A stretch of 64,000 nt of DNA from Paenarthrobacter aurescens (GTDB lineage Bacteria > Actinomycetota > Actinomycetes > Actinomycetales > Micrococcaceae), in the NCBI RefSeq assembly GCF_025421775.1, contig NZ_JAOEFX010000007.1, positions 62,001 to 126,000 of the forward strand, given 5' to 3'. Both the position numbers and the translations under genes were made by a program. The notes below the pieces were generated by a model. That model worked only from the letters and a program-made list of their open reading frames with translations, did not search any database and was not told where the DNA came from. Shown in pieces: positions 8,708 to 16,829 of the stretch. The first letter of the stretch is position 1. Each line of letters opens with the position of its first letter.

Positions 8708-10426
8708 CTACAGCGCCGGCGTCCGGAGCGGGGCCGTGCGCCGCGAACCCGTTGCTTCGAAGGCGGCAGCCAGCCTCAACAAGGCCGTGTCATCGTAGGC
8801 GCGGCCAACGAAGGTGAGGCCCACGGGCATGCCAATATCTGCCATGGTTCCCATGGGGACTGTGACGGTGGGGATGCCCAAGTGCCGTGGGACGAGGTTG
8901 CCGTTGGCCACCCAGACCCCGTTGCGCCAGCCGAGGTCCGCGGAGGCAGAGTTGACGTCCATATCGGCAGGACCCACATCCGCAGCTGCCGGGAACAGGA
9001 CCGCATCCAGTCCGAGCCCGTCCATCCACTCCTCCAGGTCAACGCGCCGGGTCTCCTCCAGGCCGCGCACTCCGCCTTCCAGCTCGGGGATCTCGGTGAA
9101 GCTGGATACCCCGTATTCGCGGACTTGCCGGGGATAACCGGAGATGTGGTCGTCGAATCCGGTGTAGCGGTCCGCCAGGGCGCCCTTCGGATGCGGGAAG
9201 ATCGCCGCGCCGTCAACATCGGCAAGTCTGTTGAGGGCGGGATCACCGTTGGCCTGCAGAAAGTCATCCCATGCCCAGGCCGAAAGGTCCTCGATTTCAC
9301 GCTTGAGGTACTCGGTGCTGACCAAGCCGCGGGTTGCAATGGTGGGCGCTCCCGGGCGGTCGCCTTCGTAGTTTGAGACGACAGGGAAATCCACCAGCAC
9401 TACCTCAGCACCAGCGGCTTCGAGGTCCCGCTTTGCAGCCTCCCACAGGTCAATCACGGAAGCCCGCGTATCGATGCGCTGCCCTGTAGGCCCGCCAATT
9501 CCCGGGTTCGCGCTGGTTCCGGCGGCCGGGTCTGAGTTGATATACATGCGCGGCACCCCGAAGCGCTTGCCCTGCAGAGCCAACCGCCCGCCGTCGGCGT
9601 CTTCCACGGCAAGCGTCAGGTAGGACTCCGGGCGGACCTCGGACGATTTCGGGAGCTGAACCCAAGGCTGCGCCCGCCAGAAGTCGCCGCGCGTCTCAGC
9701 GTCATCGGCAATAATGACATCCAGCAGTTCCAGCATGTCCGCCATGGTGCGCGTATGCGGGACCACGACGTCCATGGTGGGTACCAGCGGCCAGTTGCCG
9801 CGCACCGAGATGACACCGCGCGAGGGCGTGTAAGCGCACAAAGCATTGTTCGACGCCGGTGCGCGGCCACTTGACCAGGTCTCCTCACCAAGGCCGAAGG
9901 CCGCGAAGCTGGCTGCAGTCGCGGTTCCGGAACCGTTGGAGGAGCCGGAACCGAAGGCTGCCGTCAGGTACTCAGCGTTGTACGGGCTTTCAGCACGTCC
10001 GTACACACCGCGCTGCATTCCGCCATTGGCCATCGGCGGCATGTTGGTCAGTCCGAGCAGCACCGCTCCGGCGTCGCGGAGTCGTTCAATGGTGAAGGCA
10101 TCGCACTGCGCTACCAGGTGCTCAAAGGCCGGCGAACCTGCAGCTGCCGTAAGCCCCTTGGCCAAGTAGCTGTCCTTGGCTGTGTAGGGGATCCCGTCCA
10201 GCGGCCCCCGCACCGCGCCCTGCGCCCTGCGTTCGTCCGAGGCCCGGGCGTCCGCCAAAGCCTCCGGGTTCATCACCACCATGGCGTTGAGTTTGATGCC
10301 GTTGCGGTCGTAGGCGTCGATACGGTCAAGGTATGCCTGGGTGAGTTCCTCGCTGGTCACGTCGCCCGATTCGAGTGCCGCGCGCAACTGCGCGATGGAC
10401 GCTTCCACGACGTCGAACCGAGCCAT
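8708..10426 (-). CDS. Amidase signature family hydrolase
   Basis: The 572-aa protein shows the amidase-signature core: the catalytic Lys in GIPYTAKDSYLAKG, the glycine/serine-rich stretch GSGSSNGSGTATAASFAAFG, then TWSSGRAPASNNALCAYTPS where the acyl-enzyme serine should lie, followed by the LVPTMDVVVPHTRTMADM segment. The C-terminus carries GNLVPRHLGIPTVTVPMG, usual for the family. It should hydrolyse a carboxamide. The ATG overlaps the stop of the agmatine deiminase gene by one base, so the two form an operon. Acting on N-carbamoylputrescine or a related amide made by the deiminase is a reasonable inference but is not shown by the sequence. Confidence 0.88.
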   Translation of the reverse strand: MARFDVVEASIAQLRAALESGDVTSEELTQAYLDRIDAYDRNGIKLNAMVVMNPEALADARASDERRAQGAVRGPLDGIPYTAKDSYLAKGLTAAAGSPAFEHLVAQCDAFTIERLRDAGAVLLGLTNMPPMANGGMQRGVYGRAESPYNAEYLTAAFGSGSSNGSGTATAASFAAFGLGEETWSSGRAPASNNALCAYTPSRGVISVRGNWPLVPTMDVVVPHTRTMADMLELLDVIIADDAETRGDFWRAQPWVQLPKSSEVRPESYLTLAVEDADGGRLALQGKRFGVPRMYINSDPAAGTSANPGIGGPTGQRIDTRASVIDLWEAAKRDLEAAGAEVVLVDFPVVSNYEGDRPGAPTIATRGLVSTEYLKREIEDLSAWAWDDFLQANGDPALNRLADVDGAAIFPHPKGALADRYTGFDDHISGYPRQVREYGVSSFTEIPELEGGVRGLEETRRVDLEEWMDGLGLDAVLFPAAADVGPADMDVNSASADLGWRNGVWVANGNLVPRHLGIPTVTVPMGTMADIGMPVGLTFVGRAYDDTALLRLAAAFEATGSRRTAPLRTPAL

Positions 10427-11514
10427 TACGCTGCACCTCCAGCGCGCTGTGCTCCGGCGGGCTTTACTCCGTTGAGCTTTACTCCGTTGAGACGTGGCTG
10501 CTGCTGGGTGATGCAGTGGATGCCGCCACCGCGGGCCAGGATCGGCCGGGCGTCCACGGTGACCACGCGGCGGCCGGGGTAGGCCTCGGCCAGGATCTCG
10601 GCCGCGAGGGAATCGGCACGTTCTTCACCGTAGCCACAGGCGATGACGCCACCATTGACCACCAGGTGGTTGACGTAGCTCCAGTCCACAAAGCCGTCTT
10701 CGTCGCGCAAAGTTTCCGGCGCAGGCAGCGGCACAATCTCGAACGGCTTGTCCGCCGCATCTGTTTGGGTTTCCAGGAATGCCTGGAGAGTGCGGCTGAC
10801 CTCGTAGTCCGGGTGCTCCGGGTTGGTCTGGGAGTGCAGCAGGATACGCCCGGGAGTGGGCAGTGTGGCCACCATGTCGATGTGGCCGCGCGTGCCCAGG
10901 TCCTCGTAGTCGCGGGTCAGTCCGCGGGGTACCCAAATGACCTTGGTGGCACCGATGGTGCGGGCCAGTTCAGCTTCAACTGCCGCTTTGTCGGCGTAGG
11001 GATTCCGACCCGGATCCAGCTGCACGGTTTCGGTGACCAGCACAGTTCCTTCGCCGTCCACGTGGATGGCGCCGCCCTCGTTGACCAGCAGTGAGCTGAC
11101 CAGCTCGGCGCCCGACCGTTCCGCGACGAAGCGGGCCATGCCGGCACTCTTCTGCCATTCGGACCACGCCGGGGCACCCCAGCCGTTGAAGATCCAGTCC
11201 ACAGCGCCGAGCACGCCGGGACGTTCGTCGTCCAGCACAAAGGTGGGTCCGACGTCGCGCATCCAGAACTCATCCAGCGGCGCCTCTACTTGCTCGATGC
11301 CGCTGCCGAGCATGCGGGTGGCGCGCTTGCGTTCGCTCGGGTCCACCACCATGGTGACCGGTTCGAATTCGGCTACCGCATGGGCGACGGCGGTCCAGGC
11401 CGCGTAGGCCTCTTCGGCGGAGGCGGCGTCGTCGCCAAGGGTCAGGCCGGTGCGGGGGAACGCCATCCAGGTGCGCTCATGCGGTGCGGTTTCGGCCGGC
11501 ATTCTCCAAACCAT
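10426..11514 (-). CDS. aguA: Agmatine deiminase
   Basis: The 362-aa protein has family landmarks of the peptidylarginine deiminase-type hydrolases: MPAETAPHERTWMAFP at the N-terminus, FWMRDVGPTFV, NEGGAIHVDGEG, TRGHIDMVA and the C-terminal GGGIHCITQQQP with the catalytic cysteine. It should convert agmatine to N-carbamoylputrescine and ammonia. The ATG at 11514 follows AAGGAGTCACCC on the minus strand; an in-frame start at 11565 has no such site and lies in the operator. The C-terminal tail contains a tandem 15-bp duplication (10461-10475, 10476-10490) giving LNGVKLNGVK. It is divergent from a TetR gene that probably controls it. Confidence 0.9.
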   Translation of the reverse strand: MVWRMPAETAPHERTWMAFPRTGLTLGDDAASAEEAYAAWTAVAHAVAEFEPVTMVVDPSERKRATRMLGSGIEQVEAPLDEFWMRDVGPTFVLDDERPGVLGAVDWIFNGWGAPAWSEWQKSAGMARFVAERSGAELVSSLLVNEGGAIHVDGEGTVLVTETVQLDPGRNPYADKAAVEAELARTIGATKVIWVPRGLTRDYEDLGTRGHIDMVATLPTPGRILLHSQTNPEHPDYEVSRTLQAFLETQTDAADKPFEIVPLPAPETLRDEDGFVDWSYVNHLVVNGGVIACGYGEERADSLAAEILAEAYPGRRVVTVDARPILARGGGIHCITQQQPRLNGVKLNGVKPAGAQRAGGAA

Positions 11515-11543
11515 GGGTGACTCCTTCGTCTTCAGTACAATCC

Positions 11544-11565
11544 TTGTTGATCGCACGATCAACAA
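11544..11565. promoter_or_regulatory. Perfect palindromic TetR-type operator
   Basis: TTGTTGATCG (11544-11553) and its exact complement CGATCAACAA (11556-11565) are separated by two bases in the 81-bp gap between aguA and the TetR gene. This is the expected site for autoregulation by the TetR protein and control of the aguA-amidase operon. Confidence 0.8.
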
Positions 11566-11595
11566 TGCTGAAAAGGTAATCTAGACTGGTCCTTG

Positions 11596-12231
11596 ATGTC
11601 AAGCACTCCACAGAAGCGCGCAGTCCGGAAGTCACCGGCAGAGCGCGCCGCAGAAATCACCGAGGCCGCCCGCGAGATCGCACTCGAGGCCGGGCTTACA
11701 GCTCTGACACTGCGCAATGTTGCCGCCCGGGTAGGAGTCGCTTCAGGCTTGGTGGCGCACTACCAACCCAACATGGACGCGCTCGTGTCCAACACATTCG
11801 CCACCATCGTGGCTGCGGAAACACAGGAAGTCGCAGGCTTGCTGAGCCTGCAACCGGGACCATCGGAACGACTCGCCCTGCTGGTGGACACCCTTTTGGA
11901 CAACAGCAGGCTGGACGTCACGGCAATCTGGGTGGAGGCCTGGACCTTGGGACGCCGCAACGAAACCCTGGCCGCCTCGGTCCGCGAGCAAATGGATGCT
12001 TGGCAGAAGGTCTTCCAGGGAGTGGTCGAGGACGGGAACGCGACCGGAGCGTTCAACGTTTCGGATGCCGCGGCCGTCGCCTGGCAGATTCTCGGCATGG
12101 TGGATGGCCTGAACGCGCAGGCCCTGGTCCGCTGGGATGGCGTCAACGATCGCGGCACGCACCTTGCCCGCGCCGTCGAGGGAATGGTGGGCGCCGCCCC
12201 AGGTTCCGTCGTTGCCAAACCGAGCGGGTAG
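11596..12231 (+). CDS. TetR family transcriptional regulator
   Basis: The 211-aa protein has an N-terminal helix-turn-helix domain (ERAAEITEAAREIALEAGL, TALTLRNVAARVGVASG) and a C-terminal ligand domain with TetR_C-like helices (DTLLDNSRLDVTAIWVEAW). It lies 81 bp from the divergent aguA-amidase operon, with a perfect palindrome between them, so it most likely represses that operon in response to agmatine or a related polyamine; the ligand is inference. The ATG at 11596 directly follows a TTG that could also initiate. Confidence 0.88.
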   Translation: MSSTPQKRAVRKSPAERAAEITEAAREIALEAGLTALTLRNVAARVGVASGLVAHYQPNMDALVSNTFATIVAAETQEVAGLLSLQPGPSERLALLVDTLLDNSRLDVTAIWVEAWTLGRRNETLAASVREQMDAWQKVFQGVVEDGNATGAFNVSDAAAVAWQILGMVDGLNAQALVRWDGVNDRGTHLARAVEGMVGAAPGSVVAKPSG

Positions 12232-12262
12232 AGGTACGGCATCCTGCCCTAGGCTGGAGACC

Positions 12263-12913
12263 ATGGCGATCATTCACAAGGCAACCCTGTCCCCGTCCAA
12301 GCTCGAACTCATTGCCGGCTACCTGCCCAAGCAGCCCTGGTTTATCCAGGACGGCGCTCCGGAGCTCATTGGTGCCTACCGCTTTGACGATCCCGCCGGA
12401 GAGGTCGGAATCGAGACCCATGTTGTCACCGCCGGCGACCGCATCTACCAAGTCCCGCTCAGCTACCGTGGCTACGAACTGGCGGGCGCCGAGGAGTGGC
12501 TCATCGGCACCATGGATCACTCGGTCCTGGGCAAGCGTTGGGTGTACGACGCCTGCGCCGACCCCATTTACGTCAAGGCTCTCGCCACCGCAATCCTCAC
12601 CGGCCAGCAGGAGGCGGAACAGTTTGTCGACGGTGAGCCGGAGCCCCGGCCCAGCACGGTCACAGTGAAGGGCAGCGGAAAGCTCGACGGCGGTGTCCCC
12701 ACCCTGAGTGCCGCGGCGCCGGTATCGGGCAGCGGAGTGACCATCATTGATGCCGGCGAGCTTCGCTTGAAGGTGGCGCGGGTAGTGGACGTGGCAGCGG
12801 ACGCTTCCGCCAACTCGGCCGCGGCTCCGGAACTGCACAGCGAGCTGACCCTGAACGGCACGTGGGCCGGACTGGAGAACCCGGTGGAATTGGCAGCAGT
12901 GGTCCGCGACTGA
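12263..12913 (+). CDS. Maltokinase N-terminal cap-like domain protein
   Basis: The 216-aa protein starts MAIIHKATLSPSKLELIAGY and continues with PAGEVGIETHVV and YQVPLSYRG, the look of CG0192-type proteins carrying the maltokinase N-terminal cap fold without the kinase. Its biochemical role is not known; relatives are sometimes labelled glucan branching enzyme, which nothing in this sequence supports. The ATG follows CTAGGCTGGAGACC, and TAGGCT at 12250-12255 could be a -10 element giving a leaderless or nearly leaderless message. It stands alone between the TetR gene and a small membrane protein. Confidence 0.75.
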   Translation: MAIIHKATLSPSKLELIAGYLPKQPWFIQDGAPELIGAYRFDDPAGEVGIETHVVTAGDRIYQVPLSYRGYELAGAEEWLIGTMDHSVLGKRWVYDACADPIYVKALATAILTGQQEAEQFVDGEPEPRPSTVTVKGSGKLDGGVPTLSAAAPVSGSGVTIIDAGELRLKVARVVDVAADASANSAAAPELHSELTLNGTWAGLENPVELAAVVRD

Positions 12914-12999
12914 CCCGTCAACGCCGGGGCCACTGTTGGTCGCAGGGGGCTCCGGCGTAGGCTGGCAAACGAGGCCAACTACTCCGATAGGGGTGCACC

Positions 13000-13425
13000 A
13001 TGTACAAACCACAGAACATCATTCCCGCCGTGCAGGACCTTGCCCGGGAGTGGGTGACACACGCGGCAGACGGCTCATCGTCCCAAGCTGATGCGGTGGT
13101 GAAGTGGGCGTTGACCCGTATAGATCACGCCGATGTCCCGGCCGTGGTTCACGGTGTCATGCTCACTCTGACCGGCAACAAGAAGGCTGCCAAGGACGCC
13201 CAACGGACTGCGGCCAAGGCTGTGAAAAGGACAACCCAGGCCCTGCAGCGCAAGAGCCCGCAGCGCGCTCCACGCCTGTCCGGATGGGTTGTCGGCCTCC
13301 TCATCGGGGCTGTAGCCGGCGTAGGTGCAGTCCTGGCGTGGCGCATGATGGTGCCTCCGGGCGAGCCGGAACCCGCCAAGAAGCCGGAGACCCCGGTCCA
13401 GCCTCCCGTACCGCCGGTTCCCTAA
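13000..13425 (+). CDS. Small membrane protein of unknown function
   Basis: The 141-aa protein has a soluble N-terminal part of about 80 residues, a basic linker (RTTQALQRKSPQRAPR), one membrane segment (GWVVGLLIGAVAGVGAVLAW) and a proline-rich tail. Right after the membrane segment it reads RMMVPPGEPEPAKKP, nearly the same as RMLVPPGEPEPAKVP in the protein at 14180. Start: ATG after GATAGGGGTGCACC, with TAGGCT at 12958-12963 a possible -10 element. It converges on the DUF3040-like gene. No known domain was recognised. Confidence 0.7.
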   Translation: MYKPQNIIPAVQDLAREWVTHAADGSSSQADAVVKWALTRIDHADVPAVVHGVMLTLTGNKKAAKDAQRTAAKAVKRTTQALQRKSPQRAPRLSGWVVGLLIGAVAGVGAVLAWRMMVPPGEPEPAKKPETPVQPPVPPVP

Positions 13426-13478
13426 GAGACGGTTCCCTCACCGGCGCCGGCGGGCAGCGCCCAAGGTAGCGGAACCCG

Positions 13479-13802
13479 TTAGGGTGCCGGTTCGCCGTCG
13501 CGCCTTCCAATCCGCCGTCCGATCCGCCGCCGGAGCGAAGACCCGGCAAGAAGCCAATACGCCCCCGTACTGGCCAACAGGAAACCCACCACGCCCAGCA
13601 CTACAAGCTGGGTGATAATCCCGGCAATCACCATGGCGAAGCCGGCCAGAACAATCAGGCTGCCAAGAATTGTGCGGGCTTTTGCGCCACGCGGGCGGCC
13701 CGATTCCAGCTCAGAGGCGAGATCGGGATCCGTCGAGGCCAGTTCCCGCTCCAGCTCTTCCAAGCTCCTGCGTTCTTCTTCCGACAACGACACCGGAATC
13801 AT
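13479..13802 (-). CDS. DUF3040-like small membrane protein
   Basis: The 107-aa product opens with an acidic helix, MIPVSLSEEERRSLEELERE, then two membrane segments (ILGSLIVLAGFAMVIAGI and LVVLGVVGFLLASTGAYW) and an arginine-rich end. This is the usual layout of actinobacterial DUF3040 proteins. The ATG at 13802 has GTGAGG immediately before it, which is close for a ribosome site; in-frame GTG codons 6 to 9 bp upstream are possible alternatives. Function unknown. Confidence 0.7.
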   Translation of the reverse strand: MIPVSLSEEERRSLEELERELASTDPDLASELESGRPRGAKARTILGSLIVLAGFAMVIAGIITQLVVLGVVGFLLASTGAYWLLAGSSLRRRIGRRIGRRDGEPAP

Positions 13803-14082
13803 CCTCACCACACGAGCAGGGCCGCGATCCTCGCGTCGGTGCTCAGGCCACCAGCACGTGCGCTGCTTGCCGTGCCATGCCTTCATTATCTGCCCGTTAC
13901 GGCCCACTAGCTACAGGCAAACCGTGCCAATCCGGGGCCGTATCCAGGTCCCGGAGAACGTCTTCCGGATCGTCGAAGGGCGACCCGGCCCTTTGACGAG
14001 GGGGCAGGATTTCTGAAGGTCTGCGTCGCGATGGGGCCGGGGGCGATGCGTGTTCGTTGCGGCCCGTCCCCGGCTTTTCGAC

Positions 14083-14111
14083 TTACCAAGAGTTCTCAGC
14101 ATGCTTACGAT
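14083..14111 (+). promoter_or_regulatory. Probable promoter for the membrane protein at 14180
   Basis: TTACCA (14083-14088), a 17-bp spacer and TACGAT (14106-14111) resemble a vegetative actinobacterial promoter 69 bp before the next start. The rest of the 377-bp stretch 13803-14179 shows nothing else convincing. Confidence 0.45.
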
Positions 14112-14179
14112 GGACTGGCGGGCCTTCCCGGCTCCACAAGCACTGACCATCGAACGCCGACAGGAAAGTTGAACTCTCC

Positions 14180-14596
14180 ATGGCACGACGAACTGCCAAG
14201 AAGGCAGCACACTTGACCTCAAGAGTCACCAACGGAGCCGTGCCGAAAAGGCGCGGACCAGGACGCGCCATCTGGCTTATCGCCGCGGGTTTGATTGCCG
14301 GAATAGCCGGCGGGGCTTTCGCCTTCCGCATGCTGGTGCCGCCTGGAGAACCCGAACCGGCAAAGGTCCCCCAGCCGCAACCCGACGAGATTCTGGTGCG
14401 GGAGGAACCGGTGGAGATCTCCACGAGGATGCGTCCCGGCGAGTGGACCGAAGAGTCGCTGCAAGAGCACCTTGAGAATTACAAGCAGCAGATCCGGGAC
14501 ATGGGCGCCAAGGAATCGCAGATCGTCACCAACGTGGAGCGAACCGAAGCGGGTGCTGCACGGGTGGTGGTCAGCTGGGACCGCAGCCGAACCTAG
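14180..14596 (+). CDS. Small membrane protein, related to the one at 13000
   Basis: The 138-aa protein has a basic N-terminus (MARRTAKKAAHLTSR), one membrane segment (AIWLIAAGLIAGIAGGAFAF) and a soluble tail of about 75 residues that is acidic at first and ends AGAARVVVSWDRSRT. The segment RMLVPPGEPEPAKVP after the membrane helix matches the protein at 13000, so the two are probably diverged duplicates that differ in which side of the helix carries the larger domain. Start: ATG 9 bp after an AGGAAAG site. Function unknown. Its stop lies 10 bp from the stop of the convergent hspR. Confidence 0.7.
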   Translation: MARRTAKKAAHLTSRVTNGAVPKRRGPGRAIWLIAAGLIAGIAGGAFAFRMLVPPGEPEPAKVPQPQPDEILVREEPVEISTRMRPGEWTEESLQEHLENYKQQIRDMGAKESQIVTNVERTEAGAARVVVSWDRSRT

Positions 14597-14606
14597 CTCA
14601 CGGGAG

Positions 14607-15029
14607 CTAGTCCCCCGCCCGCGGCCGCCAGACCACAACAGCCTGAGACCGTGCCCGGGGCCGCTGCCCGCGGGACAAGCTGACGACGTCGCCCGCTGCT
14701 CCTGCTGCAAAAATGCGCGCATCCACTGGCGAGCGTCGGCGGGACAGTTCCTCGGTCAGCTCAGCCACGCGGTACTGCAGCGCAGCAACCTGGTTTTCGA
14801 GATCGAGGATTCGCTTGATGCCTTCAAGAGAAACGCCGGACTGCGAGAGGCGCTGGACCTCCCGCAGTTTGTTGACGTCGTTCTGCGAATAGCGGCGGGA
14901 CTTGCCGGGCGCACGGCTGGGCGAGACGATGCCCAAACGGTCGTACTGGCGCAACGTCTGCGGATGCATGTCGGCAAGCTCCGCAGCAACGGAGATGACA
15001 AAGATCGGCTGGTTGACGTCGATGCCCAT
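14607..15029 (-). CDS. hspR: MerR-family heat-shock repressor HspR
   Basis: The 140-aa protein carries a MerR-type winged helix at its N-terminus (FVISVAAELADMHPQTLRQYDRLG, then SRRYSQNDVNKLREVQ) and a coiled-coil stretch LDLENQVAALQYRVAELTEEL. HspR with DnaK as co-repressor binds HAIR sites upstream of dnaK. It is the last gene of dnaK-grpE-dnaJ-hspR, 10 bp after dnaJ, the standard actinobacterial arrangement. Two HAIR boxes are visible upstream of dnaK. Confidence 0.95.
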   Translation of the reverse strand: MGIDVNQPIFVISVAAELADMHPQTLRQYDRLGIVSPSRAPGKSRRYSQNDVNKLREVQRLSQSGVSLEGIKRILDLENQVAALQYRVAELTEELSRRRSPVDARIFAAGAAGDVVSLSRGQRPRARSQAVVVWRPRAGD

Positions 15030-15039
15030 GACCGCCTCC

Positions 15040-16020
15040 TTACAACCGGGCCTTCGCGGCCAGGTCGTGACGCGGGTTGGCGTCAGTGGTGGCAGCAGCG
15101 AACGCCTTCACGGCTTCTTCCGCTTCCTTACTCAAGTTCTGTGGAACCGCGACGTCGATGGTCACCAGAAGGTCTCCGGTCGCCTTGGACGTCTTCACGC
15201 CTCGGCCCTTGACCCGGAGCGTACGGCCCGACGGTGTTCCGGCCGGGACGCGAACCTTGACGGTGTCGCCGTCGAGCGTCGGAACCTCAATGGTGGCGCC
15301 AAGTGCCGCCTCCGCGAACGTGACGGGCACGTGGATGCGGATGTTGTCGCCGTCCCGGTGGAAAAAGTCGTGCGGCTTCACGCTCACCGTGATGATGAGG
15401 TCGCCATTTCCGGCAGGGCCAACGTTGCCCTTGCCGCGCTGACGGACTTTCTGTCCGTCCTTGATACCGGCGGGGATCTTGACGTCGATCACGTTGCCAT
15501 TGGCTTCCCGCAGGCTCACAGTGGTGCCCTTAATGGAGCCGGCAAACGAAATAGACGTGGTGGCCGTCCGGTCCGAGCCCTTCTGCGGAGCCCGCTGGAA
15601 CCCGGTCTGCCCGGCGCCACCGAAGCCGCCACCGAACAGGTCGGCGAATTCCGGAGGGATACCTCCGCCCGCAGGCTGACGAGCACCAGGACCGCCACCA
15701 AACAAGCCACCAAACAGGTCCTCAAACCCGCCATTGGCCCCAGCACCACCACGTCCAGCGCCAGCACCCGGAGCAAACCGGGCACCACCCATGGCACGGA
15801 TAGCGTCATACTGCTGCCGGTCCTCAGGACTCGACAACACCGAGTAAGCCTCGGAAATGTCCTTGAACTTCTTCTCCGCAGCAGCATCCCCGGCATTCGT
15901 ATCCGGGTGGTACTGCCGGGCTAGCTTGCGGTAAGCCTTCTTAATATCCGCGTCGGACGCGTCCTTGGCAATACCAAGGATCGCGTAAAAATCCTTTTCA
16001 ACCCAGTCCTGGCTGGCCAA
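15040..16020 (-). CDS. dnaJ: DnaJ-family co-chaperone without zinc-finger repeats
   Basis: The 326-aa protein has a J domain at residues 10-75 with the HPD motif in YHPDTNAG, then a long Gly/Phe/Ala-rich linker (residues about 85-155), and a C-terminal substrate-binding domain. The four CxxCxGxG repeats of type I DnaJ are absent, so this is the CbpA-like type often encoded in actinobacterial hspR operons. It stimulates DnaK ATPase and delivers clients. The start is a TTG at 16020 after AAAGGAAACGC; no better start precedes the J domain. Confidence 0.93.
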   Translation of the reverse strand: MASQDWVEKDFYAILGIAKDASDADIKKAYRKLARQYHPDTNAGDAAAEKKFKDISEAYSVLSSPEDRQQYDAIRAMGGARFAPGAGAGRGGAGANGGFEDLFGGLFGGGPGARQPAGGGIPPEFADLFGGGFGGAGQTGFQRAPQKGSDRTATTSISFAGSIKGTTVSLREANGNVIDVKIPAGIKDGQKVRQRGKGNVGPAGNGDLIITVSVKPHDFFHRDGDNIRIHVPVTFAEAALGATIEVPTLDGDTVKVRVPAGTPSGRTLRVKGRGVKTSKATGDLLVTIDVAVPQNLSKEAEEAVKAFAAATTDANPRHDLAAKARL

Positions 16021-16089
16021 GAGCGTTTCCTTTCGTTGTATGTTGCGCTGCGGTCAACTCACCTCAGGCGAGCTTACAGCGGGCGCGAA

Positions 16090-16149
16090 ACCGGATATGG
16101 GGCGGCGGTGTGGAGGGCACCGCGGAGCGGGCACCGCCCCATATCCGGT
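16090..16149. other. Large hairpin between grpE and dnaJ
   Basis: A 16-bp perfect inverted repeat (ACCGGATATGGGGCGG at 16090-16105, complement at 16134-16149) lies in the 147-bp gap inside the heat-shock operon. There is no T-run on either strand. It may be an RNA processing or stability site that sets the ratio of DnaK-GrpE to DnaJ-HspR. Confidence 0.6.
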
Positions 16150-16167
16150 GTAGCGACTAGGTGGAAC

Positions 16168-16827
16168 CTACGCCGGGACAGCCACGATGACCTGGGCTGC
16201 ACGCAGGACCCGCTCGCCGGAGCGGTATCCGGAGCGCAGCACCTGGCTGACCGTGTCAACCTCGATGTCCTCGCCGGGCTGCTGGATGAGTGCCTCGTGG
16301 ATGGTGGGGTCGAATTCGACACCCGTGTCCGCGATGCGTTCCAGTCCGTACGTCTTCAATGCATTCTCCAGTTTGGTGGCGATGGCGGCGAAGGGGCCGC
16401 CTTCGAGGTCACCGTGCTGGCGTGCGGCGTCGACGTCGTCCAGCACCGGGAGCAGGGAGTTGAGGACGCCGATGACGGCCATCTCTCCTGCTACGGCGCG
16501 GTCGCGTTCCACGCGCTTGCGGTAGTTGACGTACTCAGCCTGAAGGCGGAGGAGGTCGTTGCGGAGCTCCGCTGCCTGCGCTTCAGCCGCGGCACCGGAG
16601 GCTACCGACTCTTCAGCCGGCACCTCTACCCCGTTGAGGATTTCCTCAGCCTGGGAGAGGGCGTCGCCGTCCGTGGGAGCGGCGTTGCCTTCGGTGGGAG
16701 CCGCAGCTTCGCTTTCAGGGTGACGGGCTGCGCCGGTCTCCGGGTCAACCTTGCGGTTGTCCCGAATCACGGGCTTGCGCGGCTCGTTGCCTTCAGAGTG
16801 CTCTGCTTCGTTGCCGTGGTGAGGCAT
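16168..16827 (-). CDS. grpE: Nucleotide exchange factor GrpE
   Basis: The 219-aa protein has an acidic, low-complexity N-terminus (about 75 residues), a long helix (LRNDLLRLQAEYVNYRKRVERD) and the family block GVEFDPTIHEALIQ followed by the short beta domain ending in VLRAAQVIVAVPA. GrpE releases ADP from DnaK. It begins two bases after the dnaK stop, so the two are co-expressed. Confidence 0.97.
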   Translation of the reverse strand: MPHHGNEAEHSEGNEPRKPVIRDNRKVDPETGAARHPESEAAAPTEGNAAPTDGDALSQAEEILNGVEVPAEESVASGAAAEAQAAELRNDLLRLQAEYVNYRKRVERDRAVAGEMAVIGVLNSLLPVLDDVDAARQHGDLEGGPFAAIATKLENALKTYGLERIADTGVEFDPTIHEALIQQPGEDIEVDTVSQVLRSGYRSGERVLRAAQVIVAVPA

Positions 16828-16829
16828 GG

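Noticed and set aside
10461..10490. Tandem 15-bp repeat in the end of aguA as a regulatory element
   Set aside because: It is in frame and only duplicates LNGVK in the disordered C-terminal tail; a simple slippage event explains it.
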